64,000 bases of DNA from [Phialemoniopsis] sp. UDSM-2020. Taxonomy: Eukaryota > Ascomycota > Sordariomycetes > Thyridiales > Thyridiaceae. Location of the stretch: the NCBI GenBank assembly GCA_018873225.1, contig JAEILZ010000006.1, forward strand, positions 2,046,001 through 2,110,000, in the 5' to 3' direction. Both the position numbers and the translations under genes were made by a program. The notes under the pieces are model-generated. The model did no database searches and was not told the DNA's origin. It worked only from the letters and a program-made list of their open reading frames with translations. Below, in pieces: positions 10,915-20,991 of the stretch. Positions within the stretch are counted from its first letter, which is position 1. Each line of letters starts with the position of its first letter.

Positions 10915-13468
10915 TCAAGTCTGCCGAGGGTTGAAAGCATCTTCGTCACCCCAGAAGTAACCCTCGCTGAAGAATTCCAGATTATCAGAGTTAGCCCGAG
11001 GCCAGCCAGGGAACATGTCCGTCAGGCTGTTTCCCTCGAACATCTCAAACCCCATCCCGGGCACGGGCACGCCTGCGCCTTCCACAGGCGGCGTGAAGCC
11101 CTGCTGCATCGCCGGGTTGGCGACCTGCCCTCCCACAGCCCCTCCAACCAGCGGAACAGTCACGCCCTGCTCAAGGGGATGCTGACCATATGGGCCAGCG
11201 GCACGGATCTTATTAGCCTGTCCATTACTCGGGTTGCTTGTTGGGCTCTCCTTGCGTTTCCTGTGGGACTCGGGGCTGGCCACGGTGTGCGTCAATCTGC
11301 TCCCATCGACATTTTGGTGGCGTAGACACAGCTGGGCAAACTCGCTGGCGATTGTGACACACCCAGCAGCAATACGAAGCAATTTTCCACAGTACGAGAA
11401 GGGCCCGTCGGCCGGGGCGACGATGCGCAGGACATCGACGAGCTCTTGGAGAAGTTGCAAATCGCTCAGTTGCTCAGGGAGGACCGGGAAGGTAAAGATC
11501 CCGGGCAGAAGCTCGAAGAAGGCGGCAAAGGGACGCCATTGGAATGGTCTGTATGGGAGGTCAGCACTTCAATGGAGATACGGTGGTGCAGTGGACAAGA
11601 CTTGCCGTCTTAAGACCATGAACCCACCAACCGTTGTTCGGGCAATGTGAATCCTGGAGATGGTCTCGATGCATTGCCTGGCTTCGGACAGTCGCCGTTC
11701 ATAGAGGGTTGCCCTGGCACTACGCCGCAATACCATGACACGCGCGTGATGTAATGTGTGCTTCTGTTCGAGCATCAAGTACTGCCACGCTCGCCGGAAG
11801 AGGTCTGTCTCGTTGGAGGCGACATCCTCTACGCTCCTCTGGAAGCCATCGAGGTCGTTCAGGAGCTCATCGACGCTCTCCTCCAGCTTCGCCGCTAGTG
11901 TGCGGCTAGCGGCCGGGGAGTAGAGCAGGATGTAAATCTTACCGAGGATGAGGCTGGAGTCGATGCGGCGGCGAAAGTCGTGGGAGATCTGACTCGGATA
12001 CGTGACGTCGCAGTCATAGTGATGGAGGTTCGGCGGCGTGCCGAGCAGGAGGGAGATGTCCTTGTCCGTGATGAACAGGCACCAAAAAATGCGGCGTCTC
12101 TCGTCATGCTCCTCAGGCGTCAGTCTCTCACGTGCATATCTCCTGTGCAGGCCCATGGCTTTGCCCACGAAGCAGGCTTGATTGAGCAAGTACTGCGTGA
12201 CATGTTCCGAGAAGTACTTCTGAGAGATGTATGTCTGGGAAACACGGTTAGATAATGAATCGTGTGATAATTCTTATGGTACTCACCAAAGCCACCAATG
12301 CCTGAATATTCACAAGCTTCGGAGCTAAAAGCTGGTCGAGGACCGAAAAGGCCCGGCGGATGTTGGCAATGAAAGGCTTCTCGAAGTGAGTGATGGACAT
12401 GATATCGAGGTCCGTGCTGGGTCGGTCCAAGGGCATGTACTGGCCTACGAAGCAGACCAGAATCATGTAATTGAACAATATGATCCAGGCCGGCTCGAGG
12501 TCCTGTGGCGTTGCCTCTGGCGAGTAGTGTTTCTCGATGGCTTCGACACACGGGCTCCGCCCAACAACCGGGACGACTGGGGCAACATGTCGGAAGTATG
12601 GCTCGATGATGGGCTGCAGTAATCGCTGCGGGGGAAGCTGTAGTGGTGTCCCATCGTTGGAGAGGTCAAGGTGGAAAGCATGCGCAGATAGAGACAGTCC
12701 TTGGTAGACATCGGCCTTGAAGGCCATAAAGCCGTCCAGCAACGGCGGAGGGGACGGGTCAGATTGCTGACTGCGAGTCAGGATATCCCGGAGAGAGGCT
12801 TTGGGCCTGAAAGACTCCAAAGGCTTGTTGATTTTCTCGTCGGCGTCTTCAAACAAGGACATCAACGAGCTCCCGCCGGAGTCCTGCCCGTTGCCCGCCG
12901 CATCGAGGGCCAGGTCTTCAGCAGGCGCGAAGTCGTCACATCCAACTGGGCTGGTCACGATAGCTTTGTGCATAGCAGAGGCTGGGGCCAAGAATCTCCT
13001 GCTGCGACCGTCTTGACCATCGTCGGTGGCGGGTGTGCCGTGCTGCTGCTGACTGGACAGGCTCTTCAGGAACTCATCCAGGCGTTCATGGACGAGCAAG
13101 ACATTCTTTTCGAGGTTTCCGAGACGATTGCCAAACTGTTCAAAGTCGTTGACCCTACGCGCTTATGCGTTAGCCTTCCTAGGACAGTGGGCGATCAGAT
13201 CGGGGAGCCGGTCTCTCGTACAATTTGTTGGTCTGGTTCGGCCTCTTGCCCTTGTTAGACCTTACACACTGGACGCCGGCCTTGAGACAATTGGAGCATT
13301 GAGGTAGCTCACGACCGCAACCAATCTTCTTGATCCTGCACTACGCTAAATATTAGCGCGGGTTGCTTCTTGGCCATCCCACTATTCGGCGGGTGGACGG
13401 GACGGTGGCTTACTTACCTGGTCGCATGCTGGATCATGCGAAGTAAAGATCTGGAGAGCGTTGGTCAT
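10915..13468 (-). CDS. Zn2Cys6 transcription factor with fungal-specific domain
   Basis: Nuclear regulator of 760 residues in five exons: 13418-13468, 13222-13340, 12287-13154, 11624-12234 and 10915-11548. The zinc cluster spans the first intron: Cys15-x2-Cys18-x6-Cys25-x6-Cys32-x2-Cys35-x6-Cys42. The fungal_trans region carries ERRRIFWCLFITDKDISLLL near residues 380-400. The final intron uses a GTTCAT donor at 11623, the only choice that keeps frame and a reasonable size; this is the least certain boundary. The C-terminus is Pro/Gly/Gln-rich and acidic, like an activation domain. It is convergent with the sugar porter and probably controls it and the oxidoreductase. Confidence 0.87.
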
Positions 13469-14001
13469 CTAATAATGAGCGGGCGTTTCAAAGCTGTCTG
13501 CCACCTTACCTTCACGCTCCTCTGTTCCGAATCCGGGCTGCTTGCTACAGAGGTCATCTTGCCGACTGGGAGACACGGGAAGTGTCCTTGGCTTGAATGG
13601 CTTGGTCAGAAAGATGGATCCGTGAGCCTAAGGAGTCAAATGTTGGCGGAGCGATGTCAAACCCCGAGGCGAGAGGGCCGTGTGGGGGAAACGCGGAGAC
13701 AATGACATTTGCCCCTGAAAAGACCCACATGATGACGGGGTCCGGAGCCCGGGACCCGGAATTTGACTGAGGCCGACTCTCACGATGCTCTACATGAAGC
13801 CATGAGAAAGAGACTAATTCCGTTCTACTAGGTGAACTGGGAAATTTAAGGGACTGCAATATTCGCGCATGTGGACGTACATTTTCTGAAACTAGTCAAG
13901 CGGCAGCTTTCTCTTATTACTAGTAAGTACTATGCGGCTCTTGTTACGTACATGATATCAAAAGGTTGCACAAGATCTAGATGCCTTGAGCCTGTTCAAA
14001 A
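13469..14001. promoter_or_regulatory. Divergent promoter, regulator / phosphomannose isomerase
   Basis: Upstream of both the Zn2Cys6 gene and the isomerase. At 13741-13760 it holds a 20-bp near-palindrome (16 of 20 positions self-complementary): TCCGG, 10 bases with core CCCGGG, CCGGA. It resembles the palindrome at 8125-8149, which suggests autoregulation by the adjacent factor. Confidence 0.4.
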
Positions 14002-15444
14002 ATGCCAAGTTCACTCCTTAGACTTCGTTGTGGTGTAAATTCTTACCCTTGGGGCAAGAAGGGCACGGATTCATGCGCGGCCATCTATGCGGCAGCCACC
14101 GCACCGGCTGGCTTTTCCATCCAGCCTGATCAACCTTATGCTGAAGTCAGTTGTCCATGTTCTTGTCATTCTTGGAGGTCCCTCCTGGTCTCTACCTCTT
14201 AGTACGAAAAACAAAACTAATAATCCTTGACGACATAGTTATGGATGGGCACACACCCGTCGAACCCATCATTCGATGCCTCCAGTGGCCAACCCCTTCT
14301 CCGGCTGATACAAGATGACGATACGTTATTATCGCCACGCACCGTCTCTCAATTTGGGCAACAATTGCCGTTTCTCTTCAAAATTCTATCCATTCGTAAT
14401 GCTCTGTCCATTCAAGCTCATCCAAACAAAAGCTTGGCTAAGAAGCTGCATGCTTCTGATCCGGTCCACTATCCTGACGACAACCACAAACCGGAGATGG
14501 CTATAGCAATCACTCCTTTTGAGGCACTATGTGGCTTTAGACCCTTGCGAGAGATTGCTCACTTCCTTGAGCATGTGTCGCCCCTGAGAACTTTGGTTGG
14601 CGAAGATGCAGCCGCTGCATTTCAGAGGATTGCTGAAAGCTGCGGCAGTGATAGCACAGCTGAGGTCAAGCAGCGGGCCAAACAGGCATTGCGACAGGTC
14701 TTCGACGTGGTCATGAACGCACAAGAGACTGAAATTCAATCACTGTCTGAAGCCCTTGTCAAGTTGGCCCAATCTGAAGGCAAAAGATTTGCAGGCGGTG
14801 GAATTCAAACCACCACGGGAGAGGTCTTGTCTGAGCTGGTCACAAGGCTCTATGGCCAGTACGGGCCCGACCACGGGCTTTTCGTTCTGTTCTTCACCAA
14901 TTACGTAACCCTTCAGCCCGGTGAGGCAATCTACCTACAGGCAGACGACATTCATGCCTATATCTCTGGTGATATTGCCGAGTGTATGGCGACTTCGGAT
15001 AACGTGGTGCGGGCAGGGCTCACTGCGATGTACAAAGACGTACCAACTCTGGTAGATATGCTGACGTACAACTACGCCCCTATCGACGAGCAGAAGATGG
15101 CTCCTGCTGAGTATCACGGAGTCAAATTGAATGAGAGAGGTCTCGAGAGCGACTCATTTGTCACGGTCTATGACCCACCCATCGAGGAATTCGCCGTTGC
15201 CCGGTGTGTTCTCAAGGTCAAGGGCGCCACAGCAAGCTTCTCACCGCTTGACGGCCCCAGCGTCGTCATTTTCACACATGGAATGGGCACCATCAGTGTT
15301 GGCTCCACCGAAATGGAGGTCAAGGAAGGATTCATCTTCTTCGTTGGTGCCTCTGCAGAATGCGTTATCAGCTCCGAGGGCGACGAGGAGCTGGAGATGT
15401 ACAAAGCCTTCTGTGAGATTCGAAACGAGACCGACGGCCAATAG
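14002..15444 (+). CDS. Mannose-6-phosphate isomerase (type I phosphomannose isomerase)
   Basis: Cytosolic zinc enzyme interconverting fructose-6-phosphate and mannose-6-phosphate, feeding GDP-mannose for glycosylation and cell wall. Two exons, 14002-14145 and 14239-15444; 449 residues, the usual size. The N-terminus GVNSYPWGKKG and ELWMGTHPSNPS are family signatures. The zinc ligands are visible: Gln and His in SIQAHPNKS, Glu in HKPEMAIAI, and His in DDIHAYISGDI; the conserved Arg is in DNVVRAGLT. The splice at GAA/TTA restores the AELWMG signature, which fixes the intron. This may be one of two paralogues in such fungi. Confidence 0.95.
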
Positions 15445-16682
15445 TTTCGGGGGAAGCAAGCCCCGAAAGCACTAGGAAGCGTCCCCGAGGAATGGTGCTG
15501 GAGTTGAACTACTGGAAACGTTGCTCCTTGCATTATTTTGGGTCTTCGCCTTTTCAGCTTGATGTCCTTGGTAAGACATTCTGAGAAGCATCGCATGGGA
15601 CCAGAGGCCCGTTATCCGGCGCCAAATAAAGCTTTCCGGCAGTAAAGAAGCTACGTCATGCCGGATTCAGACTGGCATGAGGACTTCTTTGGATTGTAAG
15701 GGGTGACACGAGGTGAAGCTGTGAGCAGACCGCCGTTTTGTTCCCACCGAACGCACTAGAACCCAGCAGCTAGATTGAAACATGCAGACCCTGAAACTAG
15801 CTGCAAACGTGCTAGACACGCTGTACCAGAAGAAAAACCACATGCCGTGAGGTTCCCAAATCATTGCAGGATCAGCACGAGGAATGCCAGAGAGCAATTA
15901 TTGCTGTCTGGAATGCCAACGGGCCGGTTCGTCGTCTGAAGCGTGGGGACATGGCGGCGCTATGGATTGCCGGCAGTGGGGGCGTCTAGCGAGTAGCTTC
16001 AGCGGGCTTGGACCACCAGAACATGCCCAACCACCCACAAATTGCACTGTAAAATTTGAGTGTGACTATTTGAGTGGTTGCCAGCACGTGATCCGCGACC
16101 CAAGATTTTGGAGGGACGGGCGGTCACACATGGCAGTATTTTAAGCCGCTAACCAGAAACAGCAAGGCGCTGGTCTGCCAGCCACCGCTGATTGGCGCCC
16201 TGGCGGCTCTGGCCTGCTGGCTAAAATTCCCAAGGGAGGCGCGCCAGCCACTCAGCTTTCGAGGCAGGCGTCACACACGGCAACCACCGTCGCTGGGTTC
16301 GTTGCTTCCTCACCCACCGCCCGATTCTGGAGTCTGGTCCCAAACCATCAAAGCGCCGCCCTCGAGCCAGCAAAAGCGAGGCCAGCAGACCAAACTCGCG
16401 ATCCTCTCTCCCCATTCCCTCCCGCCTCCCATAAAACTCTCCCTTCCCCCCTCCTCTTGCGTCTTGCCGCATACCATCTGTCATCATCATTCTTTCTACC
16501 GCGCGTGCCTGTCAATCGAACGCATTCTCGCCATTCCTCCAAGAACCGCTTGGGCTGGAATAACCGTGCTCTATCTCTTGCCAGACCAGATCGACGCCAG
16601 CGATTTGCGCTCGCCACTGCGTGCCAGACCTGCTCCGTGCATCTCTCTTGCCTCGCATTTCCTGCTTCCAGCTTAGCCCAGC
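15445..16682. other. Intergenic, 1.24 kb
   Basis: Contains a C/T-rich stretch with many CCTC/CCCT runs (about 16300-16460), typical of fungal promoters and long 5' leaders, just before the coiled-coil gene. No coding region recognised. Confidence 0.5.
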
Positions 16683-18410
16683 ATGTCTTCCGATATGGAA
16701 TCGACATCCCAGGCGCCCAACGGCGTCATCGACCAACCCCAGCGACCGACTACCCCGCTGAACCACGAGAGCGCTATTGCCTCCTCGCAAGTCACCCTTC
16801 CCTCCACAGAGGCCCCCGCGTCGCCCATTGAGCCCGGTCAATCATTCAAGACCGAGAACCACGATGACCGCATCCCGCCGTCCATCATTCCCTCCTCCCT
16901 CACGCCCCCGCCCTCGTCCCAGGTCCCCAACAATGGGCCCACAAACGGAGGCGGCCCGACCCATGGTGCTGTGATCAGCTCCCAGCGGACTGCGATCCTA
17001 TCTCCGCCAGTCACCGGCCTGAATACCACATTTCGCCGCGACGCAGCAGCCACGTCCGACTATGCGCCGCCCTCGCCGACACAGGTGGTGGAGGCTTCGC
17101 CCGACGAGCTTCGGGGTATGCTCCAAGCATGCATCGCCGAGCAAGCCAAGCTGAAGATGGAGACGGCGCACCACAAGCTGCAGTATAACTTGCTCAGCTT
17201 GCAAGCCGAAGACGACGCCCAGCGAGCTGCCGTCGAGCACGAGATGACCCGCCGCGAGGTCGATGCCCTCCGCGCCTCGGAGCACTCGAGACAAGCCCGC
17301 CGAGAGCTCAGCGCAGCCTCGGACTCGCTGCAATCAAAATACTATCAATTGAAGTCTTGGTACGAGGAGCTTGTTGACGAGAACGACGCTCTTGTCAAGC
17401 GGCTCAAGGTGGCCAAGAAGGTTATCCAACAAAAGGAGGAAACTATCATTGGCATGTCGGAGGAGAAGGAGATGCTTTTGAATCGTCTCCGCGAGAACCG
17501 CGAGCACTTCCACCAGCTTTGCAGCCCCGGTGGCATCTTTCACACTGCCATGACCCCCAAGTCCCAGACTGTCTCAACGCCTATTCAGCATCGAGTCACT
17601 CCTCGCCAGACGCCTCGCTCCCAACACCGCGATGCTCGGGACGGCGAGCTTGCCATGCTACTCCAGGTTATGAGCCAAGAGAATAACAGCGCACCTTCCA
17701 CCCCGACCACTCCTCACCGCCCTACTCCTCGCAACTTCCCAAAGCACACCCGCGGCGCACAGTCGCTCTCATCTCTGCCTACGACACCTACATCACGACC
17801 ACGGGGTCCCCACGCAGGCCTGCTTCCCTCGGTCGACCTTGTCCCCCAGACCGAGCCTCCTCAGCGATACAGCAGGCAATACGTGCCGGAGACACCCGTT
17901 CGACAGCGCCGCTCGAGGCGTAAGAGCCGGGAGAGCACCATTTCCGCTGACGACAATGAAGAGCTTGCTCGCCAAGCTCTCGAGTCGGTGGCTGCTGCCG
18001 CCACGTCTTCGTTTGCCTCGCAAGGTTCGCGCAGCTCCCGAGGTCGCCGCGCGGGGGACGAGGAGGAGGAAGTCTACGAAAGCCAAGCTAGCCAAGCGGC
18101 TTCGCAGATGCTGCGACGTGACCCTCGTGAGAGCTTCGAGGTCGCCAGCTCTCGTGGCGGCTCTCGTGACGTGACGCCGATCCCGACTGAGAAGAGTGCG
18201 AAGCTGCAGGCCAAGATCTTTGGCAGCCTTAACAAGGCTTCCCTGTCGTCGGACAAGCGCAAGTTCAGCGGTGGTGCTGCGGCTGATGCAGGCGTGGATG
18301 ATGCCAGGAGAGAGATGTTGGCGAGCCCGACGAAGAAGCAGAGAACAGTTGGCAGTGGTCTCCGGGACAGCGCCCGCATCGGTTTGGGCATTCAATACGG
18401 CCACGAGTAG
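16683..18410 (+). CDS. Conserved coiled-coil protein with many Ser/Thr-Pro sites
   Basis: Intronless, 575 residues. I do not recognise a named family. A Pro/Ser/Thr-rich N-terminus (about 1-130) is followed by a heptad-rich coiled coil (about 145-285) with runs such as ELVDENDALVKRLKVAKKVI and KEETIIGMSEEKEMLLNRL. The C-terminal half is low-complexity and basic, full of TPxx and SRRKSR-type sites, so phosphorylation by proline-directed kinases and nuclear location are plausible. QRRSRRKSRE looks like a basic nuclear signal. Strong codon bias and a C/T-rich leader suggest a normally expressed gene. Cell-cycle or spindle roles would be guesswork. Confidence 0.82.
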   Translation: MSSDMESTSQAPNGVIDQPQRPTTPLNHESAIASSQVTLPSTEAPASPIEPGQSFKTENHDDRIPPSIIPSSLTPPPSSQVPNNGPTNGGGPTHGAVISSQRTAILSPPVTGLNTTFRRDAAATSDYAPPSPTQVVEASPDELRGMLQACIAEQAKLKMETAHHKLQYNLLSLQAEDDAQRAAVEHEMTRREVDALRASEHSRQARRELSAASDSLQSKYYQLKSWYEELVDENDALVKRLKVAKKVIQQKEETIIGMSEEKEMLLNRLRENREHFHQLCSPGGIFHTAMTPKSQTVSTPIQHRVTPRQTPRSQHRDARDGELAMLLQVMSQENNSAPSTPTTPHRPTPRNFPKHTRGAQSLSSLPTTPTSRPRGPHAGLLPSVDLVPQTEPPQRYSRQYVPETPVRQRRSRRKSRESTISADDNEELARQALESVAAAATSSFASQGSRSSRGRRAGDEEEEVYESQASQAASQMLRRDPRESFEVASSRGGSRDVTPIPTEKSAKLQAKIFGSLNKASLSSDKRKFSGGAAADAGVDDARREMLASPTKKQRTVGSGLRDSARIGLGIQYGHE

Positions 18411-19401
18411 ATACCTGTCAGGATCAAGTGTGACAAATTCTGAAGGGGATCTGAATGAGGGCTGATGGGCCTCGAGAGGGATCTCAGATTGGGGTGGGAT
18501 ACCCTTGTTTGCGCATTGCAGCCTGGACAGGCATCGCTATTTACGATTATGATGAACCAAAAAGCGAAATTTCAGAGGATCTACTTCGATGGAGCTCTAG
18601 AGTCTGATGTATTTGCTCTGTCTGCAACAGAAAGAGCACAGTGAGATGGCTGGGCTTCAAGTACTTTATTCGATTGCACACCTACTTGGGTACATAGATT
18701 AGGAGGCCTGTTGATGGACAATGTTCCCAGGCCGAACCATCTCTCTTGAAATGACCGAGATGGGCAATTGAACATTGCATTCAAGCATTTTCAAGCAGAT
18801 TTCTCTTGTGAAGGATTGTGTAATGTACATATTCATTTATTTGACTTGATGACAGAGACAACACCAAGATTGCGGCGGTACCATAGCCGGCGGCTTCCAG
18901 CGCTCGAGCTCGGGTGAGTCGAGTTTCAGGAGCGACACCGGCAGGCGGAAGAGTGTTTCTCCCACGGCTTTGACCCACGGAAGCTGATCCCCGGCTCAAG
19001 TCCCGACAATTCATCGCCGCCCCACTGGACCAGAGCTCGCGACAGTTCCCTTACCCGACAAGCTAAGCTAGCTGGGGTTTTGGAGATGCCCTGGAACGGA
19101 GACTGGGGAAATAATTCTTTAGAGGGTTGACTTGAGTTTAGCAATTCTTCTCTCTTCCCTTCCCTCAGTGACCCATTCTGGAGGCTGTGATCTGTAGGAT
19201 TGACTGAGAGCTCCTGTCTGATTTATTTAAGCTGTACTTCTGTGCTGCGCTTCACTAACGTACCTGAGCCGAACCGCTGTGCATCAACGCTGAAGCTGCC
19301 GGTTCCGGTCCTCTAAAGCTCCGCCGCCGATTCCCGTCGGTCTCGTTCGCTTTCAGCAGACCTCTTTCCTCCCTCAAATCAACAACAACAACACAGCAGC
19401 A
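18411..19401. other. Intergenic, 991 bp, with CAA-rich leader
   Basis: Separates the coiled-coil gene and the thiolase, both on the plus strand. The last 25 bases before the thiolase ATG are an unstructured CAA-repeat leader, usual for highly translated fungal mRNAs. Nothing else recognised. Confidence 0.5.
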
Positions 19402-20664
19402 ATGGCTTCGTTACCCAAGGGCCTGGCCTCGGTGCTGACCAAGAGCCCGTCCGACGTCGTCATCCTCTCGGCCCTGCGCACTCCGATCTGCCGGTCCTAC
19501 CGCGGCCAGCTCAAAGACGCCTACCCGGAGGAGCTCCTCGCCACCGTCCTGCGCGCCACTCTCGCCGCCAACCCCAACCTGCCGCCCTCCAAGGTCGACG
19601 ACGTCGCCGTCGGCGTCGTGCTCTCCGAGCTCGGCGGCTCCAAGGCCGCCCGCATGGCCCTCAACCACGTCGGCTTCGACACCCACGCCACGAGCCTGCA
19701 CACCGTCAACCGCGCCTGCTCCTCGTCGCTGCAGGCCATCGGCGCCGTGGCCGGCGAGATCCGCAGCGGCATGATCGACGTCGGCATCGGCGCGGGCATG
19801 GAGAGCATGACGCGCAACTACGGCTCCAAGGCCATCCCCGTCGACCTCTGGCCCGAGCTGCGCGACTCGCCCGTGCGCGACGCCCGCGACTGCATCATGC
19901 CCATGGGCCTGACCAGCGAGAACGTCGCCAGCCGCTACGGCGTCTCGCGCGCCGACCAGGACGCCTTTGCCGTCGAGAGCCACCGGCGCGCGGCGGCGGC
20001 GCGCAAGGAAGGGAGGTTCGACGCCGAGATCGTGCCCGTGCACACGCGCTTCCAGGAGGTCGACAAGCAGGGGAACAAGGTCGGCGAGGAGCAGGCCGTG
20101 ACGGTGACCAAGGACGACGGCATCCGCGAGGGCGCTTCCGTCGAGGGGCTCGCCAAGCTCAAGCCGGCGTTCAAGGCCGACGGTGCCAGCACGGCGGGCA
20201 ACTCGTCGCAGGTGTCGGACGGCGCGGCGGCGACGCTGCTCATGCGCCGCAGCACGGCCGAGGAGCTCGGCCTGACCTCGAGCATCATGGGCAAGTTCCT
20301 CGGCAACGCCGTGGCGGGCTGCGCGCCGGACGAGATGGGCATCGGCCCGGCGCTCGCGATCCCGCGCGTCCTGCGCATGTTTGGGCTCGAGACGAGCGAC
20401 GTCGGCCGCTGGGAGATCAACGAGGCCTTCGCGAGCCAGGCCATCTACTGCGCGCGCGAGCTGGGGCTCGAGAAGGAGTGGGAACAGGGGCGGGTCAACC
20501 CTGACGGCGGCGCGATCGCGCTGGGACACCCGCTCGGCGCGACGGGGGCGCGCATGGTGGCGACGCTTATGCACGGACTCAAGAGGGATCAGGCTGAGGT
20601 CGGTGTTGTGAGCATGTGCATTGGCACCGGCATGGGTATGGCGGGTGTGTTTGTCAGGGAGTAG
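19402..20664 (+). CDS. 3-ketoacyl-CoA thiolase
   Basis: Thiolytic cleavage of 3-ketoacyl-CoA in fatty-acid beta-oxidation. Intronless, 420 residues, very GC-rich. Catalytic residues are visible: nucleophile Cys in NRACSSSLQAIG, His in GHPLGATGARM, second Cys in SMCIGTGMGMAG; NEAFASQA is also conserved. The sequence is of the peroxisomal POT1/FOX3 class. However, the N-terminus (MASLPKGLASVLTKSP) has no recognisable PTS2 and the C-terminus (VFVRE) has no PTS1, so its compartment is unclear. A long antisense open frame (19411-20574) is a by-product of GC-rich codons. Could act in peroxisomes by piggy-back import, or in the cytosol or mitochondria. Confidence 0.94.
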   Translation: MASLPKGLASVLTKSPSDVVILSALRTPICRSYRGQLKDAYPEELLATVLRATLAANPNLPPSKVDDVAVGVVLSELGGSKAARMALNHVGFDTHATSLHTVNRACSSSLQAIGAVAGEIRSGMIDVGIGAGMESMTRNYGSKAIPVDLWPELRDSPVRDARDCIMPMGLTSENVASRYGVSRADQDAFAVESHRRAAAARKEGRFDAEIVPVHTRFQEVDKQGNKVGEEQAVTVTKDDGIREGASVEGLAKLKPAFKADGASTAGNSSQVSDGAAATLLMRRSTAEELGLTSSIMGKFLGNAVAGCAPDEMGIGPALAIPRVLRMFGLETSDVGRWEINEAFASQAIYCARELGLEKEWEQGRVNPDGGAIALGHPLGATGARMVATLMHGLKRDQAEVGVVSMCIGTGMGMAGVFVRE

Positions 20665-20991
20665 GTGACGGGGTTCGTGTGAGCGGGTTGAGGTGGATGG
20701 TCTGGCACATAGGAGGGGACTGTATCTGATATAAAAACGCGGATTTACTGTGATATCAATGATCTTGGTGTTGAAAAATAGACTGGCATTTTAGCACAAT
20801 CGTCTGGCTTTTCCGTGTGATGACTTTGCAGGATCGCCTTTGAGCAGGCACGAGCATCTTAGCTCGTCACGGGGATATTGGACAAGCCTTCTTGATATTT
20901 GTACATGTGAGATTCCTATGATAAATAAAGCAGTCGCTATGTTGTCATCGCTATTCCTACAAAAAGTGCTGTGCATCTAAGCCCTCAGGTC
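20665..20991. other. Convergent 3' region, 327 bp
   Basis: Lies between the stops of the thiolase and the ankyrin gene. It is AT-richer than its neighbours and must carry both polyadenylation signals. No gene. Confidence 0.5.

Noticed and set aside
19411..20574. 387-codon minus-strand frame opposite the thiolase
   Set aside because: Composition is low-complexity and follows the GC-rich third positions of the thiolase; no domain.
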